Origin: an uncultured Lachnospiraceae bacterium
Lineage (GTDB): Bacteria; Bacillota; Clostridia; Lachnospirales; Lachnospiraceae
Assembly: GCA_910577645.1 (NCBI GenBank)
Contig: CAJTOL010000003.1
Coordinates: forward strand, 141,904-205,903
Length of the DNA: 64,000 bases
Direction: 5' to 3'
Shown: positions 33,431 to 40,474 of the stretch, in pieces
How positions within the stretch are numbered: position 1 is the first letter of the stretch
How the letters are laid out: each line of letters starts with the position of its first letter
The notes under the pieces: model-generated
The model's input: the letters and a program-made list of their open reading frames with translations, nothing else
The model's database searches: none
Told to the model about the DNA's origin: nothing
Position numbers and translations under genes: made by a program

Positions 33431-34153
33431 CTATGGTTGATGACGGGGATTGTCTCTTACCTGCATACAGGCCTTAATAATCTCCGCAAGGGTATTGGAC
33501 TTAAATTTATTCTCATAATAGCCGATAATGGGAGCCATGGCTCCTTCATCTACTACCACATATTTAGCCGGAAGCCCGGTAAGAGCCAGGGCCAGCACAT
33601 CGGCCCGGCACCGGCTGCACATACATACATTATACTCTTCCATGTATTTTTCCAGCTTTTTGCGGCCCAGAATCTCCTCCATTACATTGAGCATATGATA
33701 GATCTTTTCAGGCTGGCTCTGCTTTTCCTCTGCTTTTTCTGCTGCCGTTTCCTCAGGCTGGTTCTGCTTTTCTTCCGCTTTTTCCTCAGGCTGGCTCTGC
33801 TTTTCTTCCGCTTTTTCCTCAGGCTGGGCCTGCTTTTCTTCCGCTTTTTCCTCTTCCTCTAAATGATTGGTAAGATTATCCAGTATTTGATTCTCTATTT
33901 TCTGGTTCTGGCTTGACTCGTCCACTACAATCACCCTTTTCTCACCGGAGGAAACCACTTTTACCGGCATCTCTTTATCAGCGGCAGGCAGCGAGGCTTC
34001 CTTTTCCGGCGCATCCTCTCCTTTTATTTCTTGTTCTGACTCCTTCTTTTCCGGCACTTCTTTCAGCTCCTCCTGCTCTGCTCCGGAATCGCCAGATCCC
34101 CCATTTGTAATAAGGTTCAGCACATGCGATGTCTTATTGGTCTTCTTGGCCAT
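33431..34153 (-). CDS. ComFB-domain protein with charged repeat linker
   Basis: 240 residues. Residues 1-150 are a disordered, highly charged Glu/Lys/Gln region with four 11-residue repeats of the type EEKAEEKQxQP (101-149). Residues 150-238 are a ComFB domain: NVMEEILGRKKL, then the cysteine cluster CMCSRC (C177, C179, C182) and ADVLALALTGLPAKYV. ComFB was named from a competence operon, and cyanobacterial members have been reported as c-di-GMP receptors. Encoded 3 bp after a ParA-type ATPase, so the two probably act together at the cell pole or flagellar base. No published function for this pairing that I know of. Confidence 0.8.
   Translation of the reverse strand: MAKKTNKTSHVLNLITNGGSGDSGAEQEELKEVPEKKESEQEIKGEDAPEKEASLPAADKEMPVKVVSSGEKRVIVVDESSQNQKIENQILDNLTNHLEEEEKAEEKQAQPEEKAEEKQSQPEEKAEEKQNQPEETAAEKAEEKQSQPEKIYHMLNVMEEILGRKKLEKYMEEYNVCMCSRCRADVLALALTGLPAKYVVVDEGAMAPIIGYYENKFKSNTLAEIIKACMQVRDNPRHQP
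33707..33853 (-). repeat. Tandem 33-bp repeats in the ComFB-domain gene
   Basis: Four imperfect units encoding EEKAEEKQxQP, the third followed by a short TAAEK insertion. The DNA is visibly repetitive (CTTTTTCCTCAGGCTGG recurs). Confidence 0.85.
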
Positions 34154-34156
34154 TGC

Positions 34157-34930
34157 TTAGCCCTCCTTAAAATGAATGATTTCCATCACTTCGCGTATGA
34201 AATCCTGGTAATCGCCCACTGCCGCAGAACGCGGGTTGTAGTCAAAAATGCTTTCTCCGTGGGCAGGCGCTTCGGCAATCGCCACTCCGGTACGGATCCG
34301 GGTGTCAAATACTCGGGTATCTATCTGTTTTGCAAGCTGCTGAGCCATCTCTAAAACATCTCTGGACAGTAAAGTCCTTCTGTTAAACCGGGTCAACAGG
34401 ATTCCCAGCACGTTAAGCCCGGGATTTACAGAGCTTCTCACCGATTCAATGGTCTCTGTAAGCTGGGACAGGCCCACCAGGCTCAAAATATCGGACGCCA
34501 TAGGAATAATCAGGTAATTAGACGCCGTATAAGCATTTACCGTAAGCAGATTCAAAGCCGGAGGGGTATCAATTATCACATAATCATATTCATCTTCTAC
34601 AGGCTTGAGAACGTTTTTAAAAATACATTCCCTGCGCCCTAAGTCTACCTGATCCAAGCCGTTGCTGAGCATAATATCTGAGGAAAGGATATCTCCGTAG
34701 GGGGTGGAGCTGACGGCTTCCCGAACCGTCATGGTTCCCTTTAAAGCCTCTAAAGCGCCGGGACCGCTTTGAGATTCCAGCCCCAGACAAAAGCCCAGGT
34801 TTCCCTGAGGATCAAAATCCACTCCCAGCACCCGCTTTCCCGCCAGGGTAAGCCCGGCAATCAAGGCCGCAGATGTGGTAGTCTTGCCAACGCCGCCCTT
34901 CTGATTTGAAACAGTGATAATTGTCGCCAA
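34157..34930 (-). CDS. ParA/Soj-type ATPase
   Basis: 257 residues. Deviant Walker A QKGGVGKTTT (10-19), the A' motif VDFDPQGNLGFCLG and Walker B DYVIIDTPPALN are all present: a MinD/ParA-family positioning ATPase. The start is TTG, supported by CGGAGGT upstream. It lies far from any replication origin genes and has no ParB or parS visible, so plasmid or chromosome partitioning is unlikely. It could replace the absent FlhG in positioning flagella or chemoreceptor arrays (compare ParC and ParP systems). Its partner is probably the adjacent ComFB-domain protein. Confidence 0.85.
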   Translation of the reverse strand: MATIITVSNQKGGVGKTTTSAALIAGLTLAGKRVLGVDFDPQGNLGFCLGLESQSGPGALEALKGTMTVREAVSSTPYGDILSSDIMLSNGLDQVDLGRRECIFKNVLKPVEDEYDYVIIDTPPALNLLTVNAYTASNYLIIPMASDILSLVGLSQLTETIESVRSSVNPGLNVLGILLTRFNRRTLLSRDVLEMAQQLAKQIDTRVFDTRIRTGVAIAEAPAHGESIFDYNPRSAAVGDYQDFIREVMEIIHFKEG

Positions 34931-34988
34931 AATGTTACCTCCGAAAGTATTTCTATCATTTTATGTAGCAGTCTAAACTGCCTTTGTA

Positions 34989-35918
34989 CTATAACCCCCA
35001 CAAATACAGTTCTTTTGTGGACGGGGCTTGATCCACCGCCTGTTTCACATTCTCTTCATCCAAAGGGAGAATTCCCTGAAGAGTTCCGGCTCCGGCCTCC
35101 CTCTCCGCCTGGCTCAGGATATCCTGCCAATCTTTATAGTCTGTCTCTTCTCCGTTGATGTAGCCTACCGGATCTCCCCAGTCATTAGTTTCTGTGACAA
35201 ACTGCCATACAGGCTCAAAACAGGAGTCTCTGTCTCTCATAACAAAATAATCCTGACTCCCACCGTCTTTTTCCTCCATAATCAGCCAGGCGCATTGGCT
35301 CTCCGGATTCCAGGACATTCTGGAAGTCTGTCCGCTTTCTTCGTCAGACTCCACAGTAATCTCCAGTTTTTGATCATCCGGATCCCAGACTGCCGCCAAA
35401 AGCACCTGATCCGGATCGGTTACCCGGTTAAACACTGCAATATCCTTATAGCCGTCGCCGTTAAAGTCAAAAAGGACAAAGCCCGGCTGTTCCTGGGCCT
35501 GATCCGTCTTTTTTTTGCCGGATTTTTTTCTGTTTGAAAGAAGCAGCTTTTTTACAGCCTTTCTGTAATCATCAAATTCCGTAAGGGCCGTGCCGTCCGG
35601 CCCTACGTATTTATCATCCTTGGTGAAGGTATTATAGCATTTTGCCCCATCCTCCCCCATATAGTAACGGCTTCCGTCTTCTTTGTCCACTACCCAGCCT
35701 GTTTTCATATATCCTTTGGCGTCTAAATAATATTCTTTCCCATCATAGGTAATCCATTCATCCATTACCGGTTCTCCAGGCTCATAACAGTACATCCATC
35801 GTTTGCCATCATCTGAAGCTACCCATGTTCCCTTGGGCGCCCCATAGGCAGTAATTGATGCGCCCAATATGAGGAAAGCCGCCAGCCCGGTGAGGATTCG
35901 GTTTCTTCGTCTTACCAA
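34989..35918 (-). CDS. Secreted cell-wall-binding repeat protein with EF-hand-like motif
   Basis: 309 residues from a TTG start (AAAGGGGAAAG just before it). The signal peptide covers about 1-26. One to three cell-wall-binding repeats follow (about 28-110: GTWVASDDGKRWMYCYEPG, GYMKTGW, GSRYYMGEDGA), then a domain with FDFNGDGYKDIAVFN near 150, a calcium-binding or FG-GAP-like loop. Third protein of this kind in the flagellar locus. Its place between cheV and parA, in one orientation, suggests co-expression with chemotaxis genes. Role unknown. Confidence 0.75.
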   Translation of the reverse strand: MVRRRNRILTGLAAFLILGASITAYGAPKGTWVASDDGKRWMYCYEPGEPVMDEWITYDGKEYYLDAKGYMKTGWVVDKEDGSRYYMGEDGAKCYNTFTKDDKYVGPDGTALTEFDDYRKAVKKLLLSNRKKSGKKKTDQAQEQPGFVLFDFNGDGYKDIAVFNRVTDPDQVLLAAVWDPDDQKLEITVESDEESGQTSRMSWNPESQCAWLIMEEKDGGSQDYFVMRDRDSCFEPVWQFVTETNDWGDPVGYINGEETDYKDWQDILSQAEREAGAGTLQGILPLDEENVKQAVDQAPSTKELYLWGL

Positions 35919-35966
35919 ACTTTCCCCTTTCCTGACATGCTTTTCATATCATAAAGACATTATGTA

Positions 35967-36905
35967 TTAATAGTTTGCAGTCTGCCGCTTAAATCTATCC
36001 AGAAGATCATCCAAAATTGTAATTAACTTTCCGATCTCCGGCTTGGCAAGCTGCTCGTCAGCTCCCAGCTCTTCTCCCTTTTTCCTCATCTGCTCATCAA
36101 TCAGAGAGGAGAAAATCACTACCGGAAGTTTCTTTAAATTGGGATGTTCCTTTACCAGCTTGGTCAAACGGTGTCCGTCCATTTCCGGCATTTCAATATC
36201 CGTAATGATCAGATTTACCTTCTGATACAGAGCCGGATCCTCGCTGATGGATCTGAGGTAATTCCATGCCTCCTGGCCGCTGTTAAAGTTGGAGATCTGG
36301 GTAAAGCCGGCCCTCTCCAGAGAATCGTCAATCATCCTGCGGAGAAGAACGGAATCCTCTACCACCATAATAGGAGAGTTATTAATCGGACGTACGCCTA
36401 GACTTTCTACTTCAGACACCTGAATCGTGGTCTCGGGAGAAATCTCAGCTACAATTTTCTCAAAGTCCAGAATCGACACCAATTGGTCCTCGCACTGGGC
36501 AATTCCGGTGGTAATACTCTCTACGCCGTTTGCCAGAGTTTTATCCGGCTTCTGGATAGCTTTCCAGGAAATCCGGCTGATCCCCTCAATACTCTGTACC
36601 CGGAATGCAACTGTCATCCGGTTAAAATTGGTTATAATAAATAAGTCTCTGGGGGTTTTCTCAGCCATCTCGCCGGAAAGATAGTGGGAAAGGTTGATTA
36701 CGGTGATCAGGGTATCCCTGGGCTTAAAAATACCTTCAACGGAAGGATGAGCGTGGGGCATAGGTTTCACTTTAGAACTCATGATGATTTCCTGTACTTT
36801 CGCTACATTAATACCATAAAATTCCCCTTGCACGGTAAATTTCATTACCTCTATCTCATTGGTTCCTGATTCCAGCAAAATTTTATCTCTTTCTTGTGTT
36901 TCCAT
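35967..36905 (-). CDS. cheV: Chemotaxis coupling/response regulator CheV
   Basis: 312 residues: an N-terminal CheW-like domain (about 15-165) and a C-terminal receiver domain (about 175-300) with the phospho-acceptor Asp in LIITDIEMPEMDG. It couples receptors to CheA and takes part in adaptation. 24 bp after cheD, GGAAGGAG before the ATG. Typical length for Firmicutes CheV. Confidence 0.95.
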   Translation of the reverse strand: METQERDKILLESGTNEIEVMKFTVQGEFYGINVAKVQEIIMSSKVKPMPHAHPSVEGIFKPRDTLITVINLSHYLSGEMAEKTPRDLFIITNFNRMTVAFRVQSIEGISRISWKAIQKPDKTLANGVESITTGIAQCEDQLVSILDFEKIVAEISPETTIQVSEVESLGVRPINNSPIMVVEDSVLLRRMIDDSLERAGFTQISNFNSGQEAWNYLRSISEDPALYQKVNLIITDIEMPEMDGHRLTKLVKEHPNLKKLPVVIFSSLIDEQMRKKGEELGADEQLAKPEIGKLITILDDLLDRFKRQTANY

Positions 36906-36929
36906 TGCCTGCGTTCTCCTTCCTTTACT

Positions 36930-37415
36930 CTATAAGAATTTTTCAGCCCGTCCAAAGGTCCTGACAGACACGGCTCCGGTCTGAATATTCAAAATCATGG
37001 TTCTTGCGTAGCTTCCGCCCGTATCTTCCGCAGAGACCCGCAGTCCCTCCCGCATCAGAGTCTGCTTTACTGCAGCTTCGTTGCGTTGTCCGATATTTCC
37101 GAAATCCGCGTTGCCGCTGATCTCAAACATCTTGGCCCCGCCTGCAATTTTTACTATGGTTCTGGACTTTACCATACCGAAAGCCGTAAGCTTACGGACA
37201 GTCTCATGGATCCCGGAATCCGCATATTTAAAGATATTGGCATCCCTGGTATCCACCCGTGACGGCAGCATAATGTGCAGCAAGGCTCCCAAACGGAGCT
37301 GGGGGTCATAGAAAGTGATGCCGATACAGGATCCGAGGGCATATGTAATAATCGTTCCCTCGTTCCTGGTAAGTTTCATGTCTCCAATTCCTACTTTTAA
37401 TTCCTTCTCAAACAT
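36930..37415 (-). CDS. cheD: Chemoreceptor glutamine deamidase CheD
   Basis: 161 residues, with TYALGSCIGITFYDP (catalytic Cys in the GSC motif), AGALLHIMLPS-type (GALLHIMLP, catalytic His) and IVKIAGGAKMF. It deamidates receptor glutamines and binds CheC. The ATG at 37415 overlaps the cheC stop (TAATG). A longer TTG start at 37421 is less likely. CheC-CheD coupling matches their known complex. Confidence 0.95.
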   Translation of the reverse strand: MFEKELKVGIGDMKLTRNEGTIITYALGSCIGITFYDPQLRLGALLHIMLPSRVDTRDANIFKYADSGIHETVRKLTAFGMVKSRTIVKIAGGAKMFEISGNADFGNIGQRNEAAVKQTLMREGLRVSAEDTGGSYARTMILNIQTGAVSVRTFGRAEKFL

Positions 37416-38035
37416 TAGCAAACCCCTAATTTTTCAAGAATATCGTTTAGGGAGCGGATATCCGGAAGCATTAGCAGCCAACCCGGAAGCTTCTGTCCCT
37501 CCATAAGAAAGTCAGCGTTAAAATACATCAGTTTATCTGTCTCATAGCCATATTCGGCAATAGGCACGGTAAGGATGCCTCCCAGCATATTTACCGTAGC
37601 GCTGGGAACAGAAAGGTTAATGTCTACTCCCACCAGTTTGGAAAATGCGTTTACATAAGAACAGATAATAATATTTCCTACTTCCACCAGAGCCGAATAG
37701 CCTATCTCATCCAGCTCCATAAAGTCTTTGCAGCTTTGCCCCATCAATTTTTCTAAAATTACATGGGCAAAATCCGCATTGAAAAGAAACAGCATCAGGC
37801 CGTTTATCTGGCCGTCCATTTTTACCAGAACACCCGTAACAATTTCCTCCGGGTTTCCGATACGTCCAATGGCTTCCTCATATCCTAAAACACTAATTTC
37901 AGGAAGGGTAATTCTTATTTCCTTCTGCAGAAGCTTTGACAGGGACGTGGCCGCATGGCTGGTACCAATGCTTCCTATCTCTTTCATTACGTCCAGCTCC
38001 TGGAGATTCATGTCTTCATAATGCCTGATCTTCAT
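37415..38035 (-). CDS. cheC: CheY-P phosphatase CheC
   Basis: 206 residues, two CheC half-sites. The second keeps the ExxN pair (LVEVGNIIICSYVNA). The first reads KEIGSIGTSHAA, with Ser in place of Asn, so only one site looks fully canonical. Dephosphorylates CheY-P, with activity enhanced by CheD. The next gene, cheD, overlaps by one base. GGGAGGG precedes the ATG. FliY in this locus has two further intact sites. Confidence 0.93.
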   Translation of the reverse strand: MKIRHYEDMNLQELDVMKEIGSIGTSHAATSLSKLLQKEIRITLPEISVLGYEEAIGRIGNPEEIVTGVLVKMDGQINGLMLFLFNADFAHVILEKLMGQSCKDFMELDEIGYSALVEVGNIIICSYVNAFSKLVGVDINLSVPSATVNMLGGILTVPIAEYGYETDKLMYFNADFLMEGQKLPGWLLMLPDIRSLNDILEKLGVC

Positions 38036-38054
38036 AGCTTTGTTGTCCCTCCCT

Positions 38055-38849
38055 TTATCCCCTTAAGCTATTAATGGTTCCTGTAATTTCATCGGAAGTT
38101 GTAACCACCCTTGCCGCAAAGGAAAAGGCTCTCTGACATTCAATCATCCTGGTTATCTCTTTTGCCATATCAGTTCCGGAACCCTCCAGAACGCCCTGGG
38201 CCAGGCCCGGATTCTCTACTAAAACAGGCTCCATTCCGGTATTTCCTACGGTATATTCGTTGTTCCCCACGCTGAGCAGGCGGCTGGGGTTGGAAAACGT
38301 ATACACGCTTACTCTGGGCCGATCCTCGTCTTCCTCCCCATCGTAATCGTCTTCATAATCCTCCTCATAGTCGCCACCCTCCAGGGCTTCCCGCATAGCC
38401 TCCACATCTGCTACCTCCAGCAAAAGCGGCTGACGGTTCTGATCCAGCACCAGCTTGCCTGACTCTGTAGTCAGATAAAAACCATCCTCTCTCTCCCCAC
38501 GGTGGAATCGGCCGCTTCTGGTATAAGTAATCTCCCCGGACACCGGATCCTGAAGCATGAAAAAGGCATTGGGCTGGGTAATGGCATAGTCATATTCCAG
38601 GCCGGTTTCCCGCATAGCGGAAACTCCGAAATCAGTGTTCGTTCTCTGAACCCTCACTCCGGCCCCGGCGGTAAGCTGGGTTACTGCCTCCGGAGAATCG
38701 TTGAGGTTGTAGTTAATCAGCTCTGAAAACACTGCCGTCTTAGGCTTAAATCCATTGTTATTCACATTGGCAAGGTTATTTGCAACTACGCTAAGCTTTC
38801 TGGAACAGTGATCTGCTCCTATGGCTCCTACATAAAATGACATATTCAT
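38055..38849 (-). CDS. flgG: Flagellar rod/hook-basal body protein, FlgG/FlhP type
   Basis: 264 residues. The N-terminal rod signature is RKLSVVANNLANVNNNGFK (residues 17-35). The C-terminal helix reads MAKEITRMIECQRAFSFAARVV. The domain in between contains a strongly acidic insertion, GGDYEEDYEDDYDGEEDED (about 155-173), unusual for a rod protein. With the upstream paralogue it corresponds to the FlhO/FlhP or FlgF/FlgG pair. Exact assignment between the two is uncertain. 14 bp after the upstream paralogue. Confidence 0.85.
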   Translation of the reverse strand: MNMSFYVGAIGADHCSRKLSVVANNLANVNNNGFKPKTAVFSELINYNLNDSPEAVTQLTAGAGVRVQRTNTDFGVSAMRETGLEYDYAITQPNAFFMLQDPVSGEITYTRSGRFHRGEREDGFYLTTESGKLVLDQNRQPLLLEVADVEAMREALEGGDYEEDYEDDYDGEEDEDRPRVSVYTFSNPSRLLSVGNNEYTVGNTGMEPVLVENPGLAQGVLEGSGTDMAKEITRMIECQRAFSFAARVVTTSDEITGTINSLRG

Positions 38850-38862
38850 TGGGGTGTCCTCC

Positions 38863-39672
38863 TTATAGCCTTCCTATCTCCACCACGGATTTGCTCATAA
38901 TCTGATCATACATTTTAAGAGCCTGGGCAGCGCCCTGAAGAGCTCTCTGGGCCGACATCATGGCGGTCATCTCATTTACCATATTGACATTGGATTTTTC
39001 CAGGCTCTGCCAGATAATCTTTGTTTCCTCCCCATTGGAACCGGTCGGAATCTGGGCCTGGCCGGTAGAAAAAATGCCGTTGTCTTCTCTTTGAAGCTGG
39101 TCGTAATCTGCAAAATCTACCACCTTCAGGGTTCCGTAATTCTGGACTTCTGTCTCTACCTCATAATTGTCCCCTTCCTCCCCGGTCATGACAAGGGAAA
39201 AGGTAATATTCCCCCGGCTGTCCACGCTAAAATCCTCGTTATCAATGTGAATCGGCTGGTTTTCTGTGGAGAGAACCCGGCCCACCCCCGGAAGCTCCAG
39301 GTAGCCCTCATTGTCCACGGCAAAGGCTCCGTTTCTGGTGTAACGCTCCCCGCCTGCGGTCTGAATACAGAAAAAGCCTTTTCCGGAAAGGGCAACGTCA
39401 AAAATCCCGTCCGTCACCTCGAAGCTTCCCTGCTCATAGTTGACATAAGTTCTGTCTGCCGCCTTAATTCGGGAAGTGGTAGCCAAAGGCTCCGGATTCG
39501 CTTTCGACGTTCTTCCGGTACGGTAAAGCATTTCCTCCTGGAAGGTAGTGCTGACCATGGTATCCTGTTTGTAGCCAGGGGTCTGGACATTGACCATATT
39601 GTTGCCGATAACATTCAGGTTCCTGCTCTGGGTAAGCATACCTGACGCAAGCTTATAAAATCCATCATACAT
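38863..39672 (-). CDS. flgF: Flagellar rod/hook-basal body protein, FlgF/FlhO type
   Basis: 269 residues with MLTQSRNLNVIGNNMVNVQTPGYK-like N-terminus (split here at TPGYK) and the C-terminal helix VNEMTAMMSAQRALQGAAQAL. A distal rod or hook-base subunit exported by the flagellar apparatus. It follows fliA by 18 bp, as in the Clostridia order fliA-flgF-flgG. CAAGGAGAG precedes the ATG. Confidence 0.87.
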   Translation of the reverse strand: MYDGFYKLASGMLTQSRNLNVIGNNMVNVQTPGYKQDTMVSTTFQEEMLYRTGRTSKANPEPLATTSRIKAADRTYVNYEQGSFEVTDGIFDVALSGKGFFCIQTAGGERYTRNGAFAVDNEGYLELPGVGRVLSTENQPIHIDNEDFSVDSRGNITFSLVMTGEEGDNYEVETEVQNYGTLKVVDFADYDQLQREDNGIFSTGQAQIPTGSNGEETKIIWQSLEKSNVNMVNEMTAMMSAQRALQGAAQALKMYDQIMSKSVVEIGRL

Positions 39673-39690
39673 TGCTTTCTCTCCTTGTCA

Positions 39691-40464
39691 CTACATTAAA
39701 TATTTATTCATATAAGTCTTCAGCTTTTTAATGGCAGCGCTATGAATCTGGGAAATCCTCGGTTCACTGACCTGCATTACCTGGGCAATCTGGCTCATAT
39801 TCAGCTCTTCTACATAGTATAGCGAGATAACCATCTTTTCCTTTTCCTTAAGGCTTTCTATGGCATCTGTCAGGGTTTTGACCACCTCGCCCTGAAGATA
39901 AGCTCTCTCCGGCTGGGAGGCAGTATCATTGTTTGCTATCTGGAAAGCCTGGCGTTCTTCGCTGTCTCCCATTATCATATCCAGAGACAGCACGTTCATC
40001 ATAGTACTCATCCTCTGAATCTTCTGGCATTTTTTTACATTCATCTGAAGATGCTTTGCCAGCTCCTCATCAGAAGGAGAACGGCCCATTTCCTCTGACA
40101 AATGCTCTCTGGCCATTTCAATGGATTTGTTCTGCTTATGGTAATCCCTGGGCATCCAGTCATTTTTCCTTACCTGGTCTATTACCATCCCCCGGATGCG
40201 CCGGGATATAAATGTCTCAAACTTATTATCCTTCTCCGGGTCGTATCTGTCAATCCCTTTCATAATGGCAATGACACCTTCGTTGATAATATCTTCCTGT
40301 TGAGCAAAACCGGAATAAAGATTCTGGGTCTGGATTGCCACCGCTTTTACAATATAGAGATACCTGAGGGTAAGCTCCTGTTTAATATAAGGATCCTTTG
40401 TTTGCTTATAAGCTGCAAACAGCTCTTCATTTGTTTTATCCTTCCATTCATCAATGCCTGCCAT
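39691..40464 (-). CDS. fliA: RNA polymerase sigma-28 factor FliA (SigD)
   Basis: 257 residues with region 2 (FETFISRRIRGMVIDQVRK), region 3 and region 4 (EELNMSQIAQVMQVSEPRISQIHSA). Directs late flagellar and chemotaxis transcription and is inhibited by FlgM, encoded at 22187. It lies directly after flhA (10 bp), without the flhF-flhG genes that usually separate them. Its targets in this window are probably the six CTTA-N17/18-CGATA units. Confidence 0.96.
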   Translation of the reverse strand: MAGIDEWKDKTNEELFAAYKQTKDPYIKQELTLRYLYIVKAVAIQTQNLYSGFAQQEDIINEGVIAIMKGIDRYDPEKDNKFETFISRRIRGMVIDQVRKNDWMPRDYHKQNKSIEMAREHLSEEMGRSPSDEELAKHLQMNVKKCQKIQRMSTMMNVLSLDMIMGDSEERQAFQIANNDTASQPERAYLQGEVVKTLTDAIESLKEKEKMVISLYYVEELNMSQIAQVMQVSEPRISQIHSAAIKKLKTYMNKYLM

Positions 40465-40474
40465 AATCTGCCCC

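Noticed and set aside
34157..34930. Plasmid partition locus
   Set aside because: No ParB partner, no parS-like repeats, no replication gene; embedded in a flagellar operon.
34157..34930. FlhG (YlxH)
   Set aside because: No adjacent flhF and the sequence looks more like Soj/ParA; identity as FlhG cannot be supported from sequence alone.
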